The notes beneath the pieces were generated by a model, which ran no database searches, was not told the DNA's origin, and saw only the letters and a program-made list of their open reading frames with translations. 64,000 nt of DNA from Nepenthes gracilis. Its lineage: Eukaryota > Streptophyta > Magnoliopsida > Caryophyllales > Nepenthaceae. Below are positions 9,951 through 23,134 of this stretch, in pieces; position 1 is the first letter of the stretch; each line of letters starts with the position of its first letter. The translations under genes were made by a program, and so were the position numbers. The stretch spans positions 11,435,379-11,499,378 of the forward strand of contig BSYO01000010.1 in NCBI GenBank assembly GCA_033239525.1, in the 5' to 3' direction.

Positions 9951-10753
9951 TCTCAGCTTCTAGATCGGGTCAACCAAGAACAACCAACTTGCGGACGTTA
10001 CACTTCCCGCACAACGATTCCACCTCTCTTCCAACAAACATGGGTGAACTCACGGTGATGCCTTAGGAAAGAGCATTGCAGCGTGCCCACATCACAGAGT
10101 GCTACAGCGTGTCTTTTCACTGGCCTCGTCATGATGATTGACGTGATGCCTCTCTGCACAGTGCACTAACAACTCACCACCTCAATGTTTAGATTAGCAA
10201 GTCAGCAGTACAGGTAATGATGGCCTGACGCCACATTTTCTCAAGACTACAGACTGACGACGCGCAACCCTAGCAGGCTTGAGGTTGATCTGCTCAACTT
10301 GTGTCCCAACCAAGCATCAAGGATGGCCAGTTGTAGGATGGATTTCCAGAAGACCAAGTTTCTAGCCACTGATCAAGTAACATAAAATAACATTCAAGCA
10401 ATTCAACTATTCACACCATGTAAAAGCATGTGAGAAGAGTCTCCGTCGATCCCGGCTTGTGATTGTATAGGTTCCATGTCAGCTCCGAACTCTCACACTA
10501 CTTAGTTAGTGAAGACGATTCGTGATATGAGATGTAGAGAGTCCCTTCATTTATAGTCAAAGAAGGAGATCAACCAATATTAAACCGAGAAAATCGCGCT
10601 GATGCCTGGTTAGCCAACGACATAATATTGAATTGGCACCAAATCTTGCTAGATAATAAAAATCTATAGGATGTATGGGAAAGGAATACATGTATGGACC
10701 CGCATGACGATGCAGGGGGTTGAAATTTTGAACCTCCCGATATGGAGGGTTAG
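9951..10753. other. element G interior before 3' LTR
   Basis: No coding domain recognised on either strand. By analogy with element B it should contain the N-terminal part of the antisense ORF, but stops are frequent and the Transposase_28-like words seen in B are absent. Confidence 0.4.
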
Positions 10754-11277
10754 TGATGGGTCCAGTACCATGAGTTAGCCCAAAATCTAGATTGTAGCAG
10801 ATTTGTTGCCCATCAAAGATTCTTCAAAGTCCAACTTATTGACCTAAGCAGCACGACTCGACATTGCCTAATGAAGGCTAGACCCTCGAGGTCGCCCCTT
10901 TTGGACAAGCCCACAAGCACAGCACAGCGGTGCCGACTCTAAGGCTCTAGCTCATCAACCGACAAGTGGTGCAACACCGCACGAATATGCAGGCAATACT
11001 TGCCATAACCGCGCTGGGACAACTTAGTAAATATTCTTAGAATATTCAACCCAAGATCGTGTGGCCCCTAAGATAGCAATCATGATTAAGCGAACCATCC
11101 CAAAAATGCATTCATCATGCGATGATCCCCACGATCGCCCTAACAAAGAAAAGAACACTCACGAACAGCCATGGTTTCCATAGCAAGCACCTGCGATCGT
11201 TGGGATAGCTCAACAGATCAATACGGACAGTTGTCACCCACCATGAGGCTTCAAGAAGGTTGAATCAACTCCAACAC

Positions 11278-11285
11278 TATAAATA
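11278..11285 (+). promoter_or_regulatory. TATA box of G LTR
   Basis: TATAAATA in a conserved LTR block. The 5' LTR has TTTAAATA at the equivalent place, so the upstream promoter looks weakened. Confidence 0.55.
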
Positions 11286-11602
11286 CACCCTCATCCCTGT
11301 GGAAAAAGGGGACTTCTCTCCTTCCAACTAAGTAGGAGCTAATTCCATAAAAACAATAAGAACCATGCTCAAGAATCCAGAGCATACTCTCCCTCTCTTC
11401 TCTCATTTTGCTTGAGGGCTATTCCGGGATAAATGCATTCCTAACTTTTAGATGAATACTCCGATCCAAGCTTGTGGTTGTGTAAGCTCCATGTCAGTTC
11501 CAAACTCACACATTGTTTGGCTAGTGAGGCCGATTCACGTAGCAAGGCAAATGAAGTCCTTTCACCAACAACTGGAGAAGAGTTTAATGAACGCCCTCAT
11601 CG

Positions 11603-12150
11603 GAGCGTAATCTTCTATCTCAAAGCCACTCCCTAACCGAGCGCACCACCGAAACTCAATCCTCCAGCTCAAAATCACTATTTGGCCAAGTGCACCGTCA
11701 GAGCCCAACTCTCCATCACTAAGCCACTCCCTAGCCGAACACACCGCTGGAGCCCAATCTTCCATTCAAAGACACTCCCCTACCGAGCGCACCGTCGAAA
11801 CTTAATCATCCATCTCAAAGCCACTCTTAGTCAAGCACACCATCAAAATTTAGTCCTTCATCTCAAAGTTGCTCTCCTATTGAGCACGTGTTAAATGTCA
11901 ATCCTTCATCTCAAAGTCGCTTCCTGGCTGAGCACACCATCCGGGCTTAGTCCTCAATCTCAAAGCCTCTCCCTAGTGGAACACACTATCGGAACCCAAT
12001 CCCATCACCAAGTTGTTTCCCTGCCGAGCGTACCATTGGAGCCAAATCCACCATTTCAAAACTGCTCTCCTATCGAGTGTACCATCGAATCTCAATTATT
12101 CATCTCAAAGCCGCTCCCAATCGAGCGCACCATCAGAGCTCAGTTCTCCA
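11603..12150. repeat. 49-bp minisatellite in G 3' LTR (about 11 units)
   Basis: Eleven imperfect units of 47-50 bp plus a partial unit. Each carries CATCTCAAAGCCGCTCCC and GAGCGCACCATCG variants. The short ORFs across it (for example 11682-11894 and 11895-12269) only read through the repeat. Confidence 0.85.
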
Positions 12151-12421
12151 TGTACACTCAATCTCCTAAATGCATGCATTTACGCATCATTTCTCATACA
12201 TCCTCCGATCTTTCTACCTGTCTGAGAAAGTTTTCTAATTTGAGTATAGAAAGTTATATTGGGGAGTAAGTTTTCACTATCCTTTGACCTCTTATTTGTT
12301 AGTTATAATGTATAGGATTTAGGTTCAAAGTCATGAGGACCAGACCGGCTTTAGTTCAGCTTCTAAGAAAATCAAGTAGCTTCCTAACTCGTTCAGTAAC
12401 GTAGATCCTAGGATGCATCAG

Positions 12422-13937
12422 TGGTGATCTGAATTTAATCAATGCCTGCAAATTTGAACCATCACGTTATCTCCACGAGTTATGAGTCAATATAAATTAT
12501 TGAGTACCATAATAATTTGAAATAAAGTTATCAACTTTCATCACAAATGTCAAAATTTGAGCCTCTAAAAGCATCATGAATATATTATCAAAGTACACAA
12601 ACAAGTTATTTAAGTACGGCAATATCATGTGTCATAAATTAACCACGATTGGTCATTAGATTACTCGTTCTTAAAACTGAGATATAAACTCATAATATGA
12701 GGAATAAGAGACATGAATGAATGATATAAAATGTGTTACCAATGACTATACAAAAAGAGGAAGGCTAAAAATCACAAGTCACTTGCATAAAAGTCATAAT
12801 TACTTACGAAAGAAATGTAAAAGGTCATAAGTTAATTACCTCTAGTGTTGATCTTTATTCTCTTTCTCTTTAATTCTATATGAATCCCCTTCTTTTTCTT
12901 TAGATTCACGCTTATCTCACTCTTTTCTCTCTCTTTGGTGGTCGACCAAAAGAAAAATAGAAGATAAGAAGACGGAGCTCTTTAGGATTTTATGAAATAA
13001 GAGGCTACGGGCTTTTTTTTTTTTTGTGTGTGTTTTTCCTCTCTTTCTAAATTTCAAAGTTCAATACAAAAAATTTGACTTGTAGCGCTAAATTTGTCAT
13101 GCTCTTCTATTAAGTTGCTAATAATTAGTTAAGAAACTGTGGTTTATAACGGAAAAAAAGGGAGGGGAAACTAGGTTAGTTGATTTCTCTCCTTTATTTT
13201 AAACTTCAAAGGTGCAAAAACTAAATTTAGAACGCTCTTAGTTCCGTCGCCTATCTCATCAAAGATAGCCGCTTACCCAAATAAAGTTGTTAGGGATTTC
13301 TAAACTGCAAGAAGGCAACTAGGGTTTAGCTTGGTTCCCATATTTTCATTTTTGAATTTAATGAACATCAAGCTGATTTCATTTCCTCTTAAGTTGCAAT
13401 TTTACTTCCTTAATATTAGTTAACCAAAAATAAAACTAAACAAATAAAGATAAGAATTCCACTTTGGGCAGTGGCCAGGGTCATCATGGGTGAAGGCTAG
13501 ATTAGCCAACCATATCAATTTGCAATTTAGTCTTAGGATGTAAACAAGGGTCGCGGCTAGTTATTTAGCTAATGTGGCGCCTAGGGCTTTCCAAGGAGAG
13601 AATTGGGGTCCCAAAATTTTAAATTTTTTTCTACAATTTTATTCGATTAATTTCCAAATATGTATCATAAAATTTGAAGAATTATTAGCCGCAATGAATT
13701 CTAATTAACTAATTACTTACTTTAAATAAAAAGCCTGTGGATAAAAAAATTATCAAATGGTCCTTGGGCTATATCTCCTTCAAGTCATCAAGCCCAAGCC
13801 AACCGCTATATTAGTTCTAGTCTAAAGGCAATTTATTAGTTTTGAAAAATATTACCTACTCCTTAATTATTTTAATTACTAATCAATTTATAATCACGCA
13901 TTTGATTGACTCAATTAAATAACAGCGAGGTGTTACT
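12422..13937 (-). repeat. element F 3' LTR
   Basis: On the plus strand it begins TGGTGATCTG and ends GAGGTGTTAC, the mirror of the TGTAACAC...CA form seen in D and E. It is collinear with 39919-41035 over the first 1.1 kb. The remaining 300 bp have no counterpart, because the right copy is truncated. It includes a poly-T tract at about 13013-13025. Confidence 0.7.
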
Positions 13938-15065
13938 GTAACTATGGTGACTCAGACATTATCAACGATTGCAAATCTAGACTATCATATTGTCTCCAAA
14001 AGCCATCATCATGATATTAAAATATTCGATAAAGTGAAAATACTCCTCACAAATGATGACGTGAAATTAATATACAACATGCAACATCATAAAAACGGGG
14101 AACACAATCCACAGCATAATCTCTCAAGTAAATAAACGTCTAGAACATAAACAACCACCAATTCTAAAATAAGACATTTAGGATCTAGATCGTCAACCCA
14201 AAAGCATTGCAGCTAAAAAAATATTTGAATAGCACTATTAGTCTACACTAATCTCAAGCTGAGAAAATATTAGTAAGTCAAATACTCAACAATCAATAAT
14301 ATCTAATAATAATGATGATAATAATAAAAGTAATCAGTTAATCAATATCAGTAGATATAAAGACAATAACAGTAATAATATTTCTCAATGGTAATATTGT
14401 TTGAGACTCTACAACTCAATTATAACATGATTCAACATACTCCTGGCAGATCAACAAGTGGATTCTTCAATCAGTATATCAACAAGGTAACACCATGGAT
14501 TTTATTAAATTCGAATCTCAACAAGACCATCATAGATTCCTTAAATCCATATCTCAAGGATTCCTTGAATCAAAATCTCAAGAGGTCTCACCAATATCAA
14601 TATATCACATGCATCTTCTTGAAAGTTATTTTGCCACTCTACCCAAAGGCCAACATATTTCTCCATTGTCTGGCTGGGTTGTCTACAAAGGATATCATGA
14701 TGCCCACAAATATTAATAGGTGACCACACATGCCCTTACGGGACTTCATCCTAAGAATCTCATGCGTACTCATTAAGTACTTCTTGTCAAACTCAATATC
14801 ACTTGATACAATATTCTTGATATCACACTCTATGAAACAATAAACCTTATCACCTCTAGAATATGACCATTAATATCAAATGATTATATATCACACTACT
14901 GTAGAATAGATTCCATATTTCTTGGAAGTGTGATATCTTTATATAATTTTATTTATATTAATCATCAGAAGTTAAAAAATATACCCACACAATCAACATT
15001 AGTGCAAAAGAACACATTAATGGGAACAAACAAAGAAATTACTCGATAACAAAGAAAACCATACT
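13938..15065. other. element F interior, 3' side, unresolved
   Basis: AT-rich, with two overlapping plus-strand ORFs (14388-14723, 14495-14716) that match nothing I recognise. It should hold the end of F pol. Part of it (14240-14300) resembles the 'gtgag..aaatac.caac' block of chromovirus LTRs, so a worn LTR insertion is possible. The last bases ATACT adjoin the AATAC target copy of element E. Confidence 0.35.
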
Positions 15066-15070
15066 AATAC
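15066..15070. repeat. target-site duplication of element E (left), AATAC
   Basis: AATAC immediately precedes the LTR start TGTGACGAACC; the same five bases follow the far LTR at 23135-23139. Confidence 0.85.
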
Positions 15071-15859
15071 TGTGACGAACCACGTTTTCTTAATCGAATT
15101 CGGCAGAATTTTAACATTAAAACGGCCTTCAAACTAATATATCTTGTTTAATATCCCCGTATAGCACAACATACAAATCCGTAAGACATAACATAGGATT
15201 CAAAAGCCACAAAACCACATATGGCACCGACATCATAACTCCGAGTATGACATTAGCTCAAAGAAGATGCCACTAGGTTCCTAAATAAACCATACAGACC
15301 TGCAAAAGTATAAATATCCATCCAATACAGCGAAAACTAAGCTATATGAACTTACCATCATACACATACATTAATATACAAAACTCTCTCAAATAAACAG
15401 AATACTCCATAAAAAGGGATACAATTCTACAAAAACTAAATTCTCAATATTTATCCTCCAAGTATTCAGTCTAGTCGACTTCTGATCCTCTACCCGTCCT
15501 ATCGGGTATAAGCTCGTACTCATTTGAATGTGAGAAAAAAAGTAAATGTGAGTCAAATACCCAACAAATATAATATAATTATAGACAATAAACAATATAT
15601 GCAGAATAAAGTAGAAGAAGGATATATGAGTATAATGAGGAAGTGTAAACATAAATTATAATTAAATGTACTTTTTAGAATACATTTAGCTTTCCTGATT
15701 TACTTGTCTTTTTTTATATTTTAAAACATGTATAATTTTTTTATTTTACATATCAAGACTGGTGGGCCTTACCAAGTAAAGGTGCAAACAAAATAAGGAA
15801 AGAAATGTATGTGCCCCCACACATTCTAAACTGCTAGCCACGAATGTCAACTTTAATTT

Positions 15860-16045
15860 CTTGTGGCGGATGATACCCGATACCTAGGGTCAGAAAATAA
15901 ATAATAAATATGCTACTCATACAACTTTAATATCCCGTGGCGAATGGTGCCAATACCTAATGTCAGAAAATCGATAACAAACATGCTACCCATGTAATTT
16001 TAACATCTTGTGGTGGATGGTGCCCGATACCTAGGGCTAGAAAAC
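15860..16045. repeat. direct repeat of about 80 bp inside the E LTR (3 copies)
   Basis: Three units each read roughly CAACTTTAA..TC-TGTGG-GGATG-T-CC-ATACCTA..G-CAGAAAA. The partner LTR has the same array at about 21715-21920, so it predates integration or belongs to the family. Confidence 0.65.
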
Positions 16046-17128
16046 AAAAAAAAGATACACCACCAGAATATCTCTTATGGTTTAGGAGTAATTTCTCGAT
16101 TTGTCATAATAATATCATAAGGTATGTTAGAGAATACTATCATCTGAAATACAAATCCTTAGTTTAGGTTTCATAATTTCTTATTCTTTAAGAAAAAATC
16201 CACTAAAATTCTTATACAAAGTTCTCATTCCAAGAGAACGAATCATAAACATATCAAATGTGGCATTACCTTCTTATACTTTGCAAAATTCTAATTTTCC
16301 TTTGATGCAGAATATATTATTATTTACTTAGTATTCTCATGACTTTAAACACATGTACAATTGAATATAAGTATGGGTAAAATTAGAAAATTCTTACCAC
16401 ATCGGGGCAAACGTAACTTTAGAACATCTAGACGATAATTTTCTTCACAAACGGTCCACAATAATATTTTTAGAATATATAATTGAGTATATACAATTAT
16501 ATATAATTTAAATACTAATTAAATAAAGTGGAATCATGTAAAAATCCCTAAATTTCTCTGGTGAACTGTGTAAGGTGCGAATTCAGGGTTCCGTATGTAA
16601 AAACTGGATAAACTTGGAAAATCTGACACCCAATCGGCAAGTAACTATATTCAAGATATGGGTTTTTATTATCTAAAATCAAATCATACATAAAACTCAA
16701 AATAATTGGTTAAATGTAGTCTGGGCGCAGGTTAGGGTTTCGGGATGCACAAAATCGTGCGAAAATAATGAATTGGACAACAAACTGATAAATACTCGTG
16801 CCAAAGTCGTGGGTTTCACAAAATATGTACATGGGTCGGGTATCAGGATAATAATACCCAAATGGGATCGAACAAAAATTAAAAAGAGAGAACAAAAAAG
16901 GTATCGGTACACTTGTCTCAACTCGATCTATCACTTCTCCAACTAGTTTCAAGCCAGATTTGAACCCGAGAGCTTCGATTTCTCCTCTCTCTCTTCTCCT
17001 TCGCGTTTCCTCTCAACTCTCTTCCCTTTTCCCGCGTGAAATGACGCAGAAAGAGCCGTTGGGCTTTTATAATCAGGCCGACGCTCGAATGCTAGTCGCT
17101 ACCCAGCAGGTGCTACCTCTCGCAAATT

Positions 17129-17166
17129 AGCGCCTGCCCTGGGTGCTCGAGCGCCCAGCAGGCGCT
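17129..17166. repeat. 38-bp near-perfect palindrome centred on CTCGAG
   Basis: Left arm AGCGCCTGC-CCTGGG-TGCTC; right arm GAGCG-CCCAG-CAGGCGCT. It is strongly GC-rich inside an AT-rich LTR. Degenerate relatives sit at 22946-22975, 850-950 and 45590-45850. Confidence 0.7.
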
Positions 17167-17303
17167 GCTTTCCTACCTCGGGTGTCCCTTACCGAGGGCT
17201 CCTATCACTTCCGAAATAAAAATTTTCACATGGATTAAGTATAATCTTGATTATATTAACTCAATTATCCGTAACTATGATATTCAGAAATCAATACGTT
17301 ACA

Positions 17304-20300
17304 ATTCTTCCCCACTTATAAAAATTTCGTCATCAAAGTTTAACAAATTTCAAAATTTAATAATGAATCATCCTAAATCTCCAATATCTAATGTTTCCCA
17401 TCTAAATCTATATTGAAACCTTATTATAAGATAAATTTCTAAATTTTCAGAAAGACTTAATTCATTCACATACTTATTTCTTCAATTATTGATACTATGG
17501 AGACTTCATGACTATCCACAAAATTCAAAGGCAACCCAAATTACTCGCTATTTCCTCGACTTAATTCAAAACCTCGAGCGAACTTATGAACTTCTATTTC
17601 AGTCCATTCTAAGTCTCGAAAATAATCGTTCATTTAGATCCTCGATCTTATTTTAAAATCTCTAGGCCATGGGCCACATGCAACCGCTTTGCTACTCTAC
17701 TTGGCCATTTACTTGTATACTAAAATCAACTTGTAATTCTTACCCAATGATCCCTATCAGACACTAACATCGATATATCCAAGGCAAAACCCATAATCCT
17801 TAGATTACAGCCAACCTAGGAAACATGATCGAAGCAATTATCTCAAAAGTTTTGATACAACATCAAGTTGTTACCAAAACCTTAAAATATTATATATTAC
17901 GCAACCTTATTATCTCATTGGCATACTAATGAGCCAACTTAATCAATCTGATTGTACCATCCGAATTCACAATAAATGTGTCGTCCTTAATAGCTAACCC
18001 ACAATTATCCAAACTTCCAGAGTCCTTGCCATTCTAACAACCCTGAAACAAAACCATAAGGATTTTTCGTCTCATAATTTCATAACTTCAATACAATTCC
18101 GTCTCCCAAATTAAGAATACGACGTCCCATTATCCCAAGTATTAGAACCTACTCACGGTTCACCTTTCACATCTCCTATGAAGCTTTGAAAACATCACCA
18201 ATCTAAAGTCTTCCAACATTAAATTTTCGATACTAGTATTCGTCTTCCTTAAACTACACCGAGATTTATCTTCACAATCCATAAGTAGATCCAATCGCTA
18301 GAAGACACTACTGTTCAGACTCTTAAAATTATTAGACAATAACCATCTCCAAAAGCATCACCTATAAGTCCTCAAAGGAGAGATTTCAATTACTAACTCC
18401 AAACCACAGGTGGAGTAACTCTGATCATCAACTTTTCCCTCACTTAATCCAGCAGCAACCACCCACATACGTTGCTGGAAAAATATAATCTTAAATCTTC
18501 CTCAAAAGCACCACATTTTATGGTAATTTACTTGATCTATTAGAGATCAACCTAATAAAATGGTCAATAATTACTCTTCATTCCTTGAGAACTATCTTCA
18601 CAGATTTCATTCTGACGAATACTGATCGCTCCCAAGCCAAACTTCCAGTAGACGCTATAGTTCTCGAGGAACACTGATTGGACATCTTATCGGATTCACC
18701 TAGGCCGAAGAGAAACGCACACTTGCGATATCAATTCATCTTTTCCAAATGTGCCCTAGCTCAAATCTCTATAGGACCACATTCATACTATCGAAGAAAC
18801 TACATACCCAACATGACACTTCCTTTAATCAAACTCATATTCTTTCCCAATTGAGCACACGACTAATTATATTCCTAATCCATGACACGGTCCTCAAATA
18901 GAGTTCATACATCTCTCATAATTTCTTGAATTCATCGATGAGGTCATCATAATATTGACCCCAAATATGGCCAAAATGTCCAACCCATAAAATCCACAGA
19001 AATACCAACGAACCTACAAATCCAAATAGCATTACCGAAATTTATAATGGCCATATCCCTATTTTCAATGCTGCCACAAGCACAACTCTAAATCATTCAT
19101 AATTAATGATACTATAGATACAAATCAACCCTAGAAAACTCCAAACCTTGGCAAAGAAATATCAAACAATAATTCCCGCTTATCAATAAGTCATCTCCTG
19201 GACAACCTAAATTCTCAAAAATCTACAAATAATATCATCGGTTCATCTTACCTACCTCAAAAGCTCTAGAGCATCCCACAGTGGCACATAATTGATACTT
19301 TTTCGGTTCTGTACGGAATCCTTAAAGGTCATGTCAATTTCGACACGACTTTGAATTACCGATCAAAAAATCAAGCAGCCCAAATCCTTTCCTGTAAGAA
19401 CATTCTCAAAGAGTAATATAGCCAAAACTCCTCAGTGACCACAAAATGACATCCAGATGTGGTCTCATATACTAGACGGATTTGATGCAAATCCTCATTA
19501 AATGACTTGCAGACATAATGATACTAACTTTCTGATACCCCAATCAATTCTGACTCATACTTAAAATTTCTACAACCCAATTGCAGGATATAATACCCTT
19601 ACCAATCCAAATCATACTAGCAAGCTGACCTCCCAACCAAATCACCACTAATATCATATCAAAGATCGGTACCACAAAACAATCAACTTAGCCCAATCGA
19701 TCCTATCTACGGACTCCAGAATATATCGTAGACCTTTATGCAATAAGTGCAAAGTCTAGATCCTCAAATTACACATAGCTTGGAAACACAAATAGAAATA
19801 TAGATTTAGAATTCCAGAATAACACACATACAAAAATGTCTAAAATCTAAAGACCCTGCCTTCCACCACAATAAGTGACACCTCTATACTTGTACCATTA
19901 CTGCGAAACTTTGATCCAATGCACTGGATTTTTTCACTATCTAACCCATGGAGTAAGGACAATTCCTAATCATACGGTGAAACTGTCCACAATTGAAATA
20001 TACTCCCAAAAATTTCATCAAAATAAAATATTTATCTATAGACTATCCAGGAATATATCCTATGATATCTCTTTATCCTCAAAACTCATGATTCTTTTCA
20101 CATTAACCCCTCAAGGTTGACTTCCTCTTCTATCTTATATGGGGAAACATTATCTTATCTTCTTTCGAATATTGAATCACCGTCAACGCCATCTTAAATC
20201 TCAAGATCCATATCTTAACCTTTGTAAGATCTAAGTTACCCAAAAGTTTAGGCATTTAATCATTAAAAAATCAATTATAAATTGGCATCCTTGGATTCGC

Positions 20301-20960
20301 TACACTAAAATTGACTCTAAATTATACTGACATCGAGCCATCAATCCCACCTTATCCATCATACTTACCATACCATTCAAGCATCACAATTCCTAGTCCT
20401 TGAACTAAGATCAGCCTAAATTAATCCTCAAGGTATCCTTCTTACAATTTCTCCTTCTCCAGGTTTTCGCCCAGACTGGATCCTCCAAGACTTTTGAGTC
20501 TCGCCATCATACCTAACAAATTTATATATTCAGCTTTTTTATCACGTGGTTGACCACTTTCATGTGTCAACATTTGTCTAGGCAATATAATCAGCTACTA
20601 ATATTCTTTTTGAAATAAAAATGATATGGGTTAGGTTGCAGCTCAACTCGAATATTAACCAGAACACAATACACTATACGGTCAAATATAACTAGCTGAT
20701 CCTAACTTAGTCCTAACCCAAGTGAATCAACTTAACTTGATTAAAACAAAAACTAGGACACCGTAACTAGACAATTAAACTTAGCTACTAATCCTAACTT
20801 AGTTCTAGCCTAAGTCATTCAAATTAGGATAACTAGGACTACACAATCCAATTTAATCATTCTATGCCTTCATCTACTTTCCAATTTATCTTACTTTAAC
20901 CTAAGTTTCCATACAGGATTTAGATTAAATTTAAGGCATCTCTTTCTCTGATACTAACCA
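17304..20960. other. element E interior, non-coding
   Basis: 3.66 kb between the LTRs, AT-rich, with stops dense in all six frames. The only ORF of note (plus 19875-20120, 81 codons) has no recognisable motif and runs against the element. The left edge carries a polypurine tract on the minus strand, preceded by words resembling the usual FEDEIF..SGE end of Tekay pol. I saw no RT or integrase motif. Confidence 0.5.
20935..20960 (-). promoter_or_regulatory. element E primer-binding site (initiator-Met type, damaged)
   Basis: The minus strand reads TGGTTAGTATCAGAG right after the LTR end. This is the plant initiator-methionine complement TGGTATCAGAGC with a short insertion. Confidence 0.6.
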
Positions 20961-23134
20961 TGATGGATCACGTTTTTCTAACTAGAATCCGATAGAGTTC
21001 CGGTAGTAAAATGGCAGCCAAACAAATACAACCTATATAACATCCTTGTACAGCACAACATACAAATCCACAAGACATAACACCGGATTAAAAAACCACA
21101 AAATCACACGTGACACCAACGTCATAACTCTAGGTATGACGTTGGATCAAATAAGATGCCAATAGGTTTCCAAACAAACAATATAGACTTGTGAAAGTAT
21201 ATATATCCATCAAATACAATAAAAACTAAACTATATGAATATCACCATTATACACATACATCAATATACAAAATCCTCTCAAATATACAGAATACTCCAT
21301 AAAAAGGGGTACAACTTTACAAAATCTAAATTCTCTAGATTTATCATCCAAGTTTTCAGCCCAGCTAACTTCTAATTCTCAATTCACCCCATCGGGTATA
21401 AACTCGCACTCATCTGGAGGAAAGAAAAAAAACAATGGTGAGCTAAATACTCAGTAAGTGTAATATAATACATGTAAAATAAAGCAAAAGATGGATAAAT
21501 GAGTATAATGAGAAAGCGTAAACATAAATCATGATTAAATACACTTTTCAGAATATATTTGTCTTCTATGATTTACTTATCTTTCTTTAGATTCCAAAAT
21601 ATGCATAACTTCTTTACTTTACGGACCAGGGCCGATAGGCCTTACCAACTAACTGTGTAAACAAATCGAGGAAAGGAATGTGTATATCCCCACATATTCT
21701 AAGGTGCTAACCACGAATCTCAACTTTAACGTCCCATAACGGATGATACCCGATACCTAGAGCCAGAAAACAGATAATAGATATACTACTCACACAACTT
21801 TAACATCCCGTGGTGGATGGTGCCCAATACCTAATGCCAAAAAACAGATAATAGATATACTACCCACGCAACTTTAACGTTCCGTGATGGACGTTGCCCA
21901 ATATCTAGGGTTAGAAAACAGATATACCACTAGAGTATCTCTCATGGTTCAGGATCAATTCCTTGATTTGCCATAATAATATTCTAAGGCATGTTAAGGA
22001 ATATTATTATTTAAAATATAAATCATTGGTTCAAATTTCATAATTTTTTATTCTTTGAGGAAAATTCCACCAAATTTCTTATACAAAGTTCTCACTTTAG
22101 GAGAACGAATCATAAATATATCAAATGTGACATTCCCTTATATTTTATAAAATTTTTATTTTTCTTAGATGCAGAACATATTATCATTTGCTTAGTATTC
22201 TCATAACTTTAAACATATGTACTATTTAACATAAGTATGGGTAAAATTAGAAAATCCTTATCACATCGGGACAAACGTAACTTTAGAACTTTTAGACGAT
22301 AATTCCTTCACAAACGATTCACAATAATATTTTTAGAATATACAATTGAGTATATACAATTATATGTAATTTAAATACTAATTAAACAAAGTGAAATCAT
22401 GTAAAAATTTTTAAATTTCTCAGGTGAACAGTGTCAGGCGCAAATTTAGGGTTTTGTATGTACAAAATCAAACAAACTTGGAAAATCGGACCTCCAATTA
22501 GTAAGTAACTATATTCAAGACAGGGGTTTTCATTATCTAAAATCAAATCATACATAAAACTCAAAATAATTGGTTAAATGTGGTTCGGTGTGAGTTAGGG
22601 TTTTAGGATACACAAAACTATGCGAAAACGATAAATCGGACAATAAATTGATAAATACCAGTGCCCAAATCATTGGTTTCATAAGATATGTGCATGGGTT
22701 GGGTATCAGGATAATAATACCCAAAGAGGATCAAACAAAAATTAAAAAGAGAGAATGAAAAGGGTATGGGTACACTTGTCTCAGACCTGATCTATCACTT
22801 CTTCAACTAGTTTCAAACCGAATTTAAACTCGAGAGTTTCAATTTCTCCTCTCCCTGTCTTCTCCTTCGCATTTCCTCTTCTCTTTTCTTTTCCCCATGT
22901 GAAATGATGCGGAAAGAGCCATTGGGATTTTATAACAAGGGCTGGTACTCGAGCGCCCAGCAAAAGCTGCTTTGTTGCCTCGGGCACCCGCGCCACTGCC
23001 TGAGGTGCCCGGCAAGCGCCTTGTCAATGGCTCTTACCGCTTCCAAAATAAAATTTTTTACATAGATTAAGTTTAATCTTAATTATATTAATTTAATTAT
23101 CCATAATTATGATATTCAAAAAATGTACATTACA
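20961..23134 (-). repeat. element E 5' LTR
   Basis: 2,174 bp, TGATGGATCACG to ...GTACATTACA on the plus strand, followed by AATAC. Homologous throughout to 15071-17303. Divergence between the two LTRs is obvious by eye, so insertion is not recent. Confidence 0.85.

Larger units (their letters stand above)
5710..12420 (+). mobile_element. element G: gutted Tat-like LTR retrotransposon
   Basis: Two homologous LTRs (5710-7044 and 10754-12420) flank about 3.7 kb of interior in plus orientation. A primer site follows the left LTR, then a gag start remnant. RT, RNase H and integrase are not detectable. The interior then shows a repeat of about 103 bp (8710-8930) and a minus-strand coiled-coil coding stretch (about 9200-9950). 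That is the layout seen downstream of pol in element B: tandem repeat, then antisense ORF. No target duplication was found at its ends; element F begins 2 bp beyond its right LTR. Confidence 0.7.
10754..12420 (+). repeat. element G 3' LTR
   Basis: Starts TGATGGGTCCAGTACC and ends GGATGCATCA, equivalent to the end of the 5' LTR. It is about 330 bp longer than the 5' LTR. The extra length lies in the 49-bp minisatellite (11603-12150, about eleven units against four). A clean TATAAATA sits at 11278-11285, about 1.1 kb before the LTR end, followed by the leader CACCCTCATCCCTGT also present in the 5' LTR. Confidence 0.8.
15071..17303 (-). repeat. element E 3' LTR
   Basis: 2,233 bp, TGTGACGAACCACG to ...ACGTTACA on the plus strand. 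It is collinear along its length with 20961-23134, with many substitutions and small indels. Internal features are three spaced copies of a 'gatacc..atacctagg' block at about 15865-16040 and a GC-rich palindrome at 17129-17166. Confidence 0.85.
15071..23134 (-). mobile_element. element E: 8.1-kb chromovirus-like element without detectable genes
   Basis: Complete ends: LTRs 15071-17303 and 20961-23134, 5-bp target duplication AATAC, and a primer site beside the right LTR. The orientation is minus (TGTAA... to ...CA on that strand). The 3.66-kb interior contains no ORF above 81 codons and no recognisable gag or pol, so it is a large non-autonomous derivative or an extremely decayed copy. A polypurine tract (AAGTGGGGAAGAAT) lies next to the left LTR, as in Tekay/Del elements. 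Confidence 0.8.

Noticed and set aside
11682..12269. Three overlapping ORFs of 70-124 codons
   Set aside because: They only read through the 49-bp minisatellite of the G 3' LTR.
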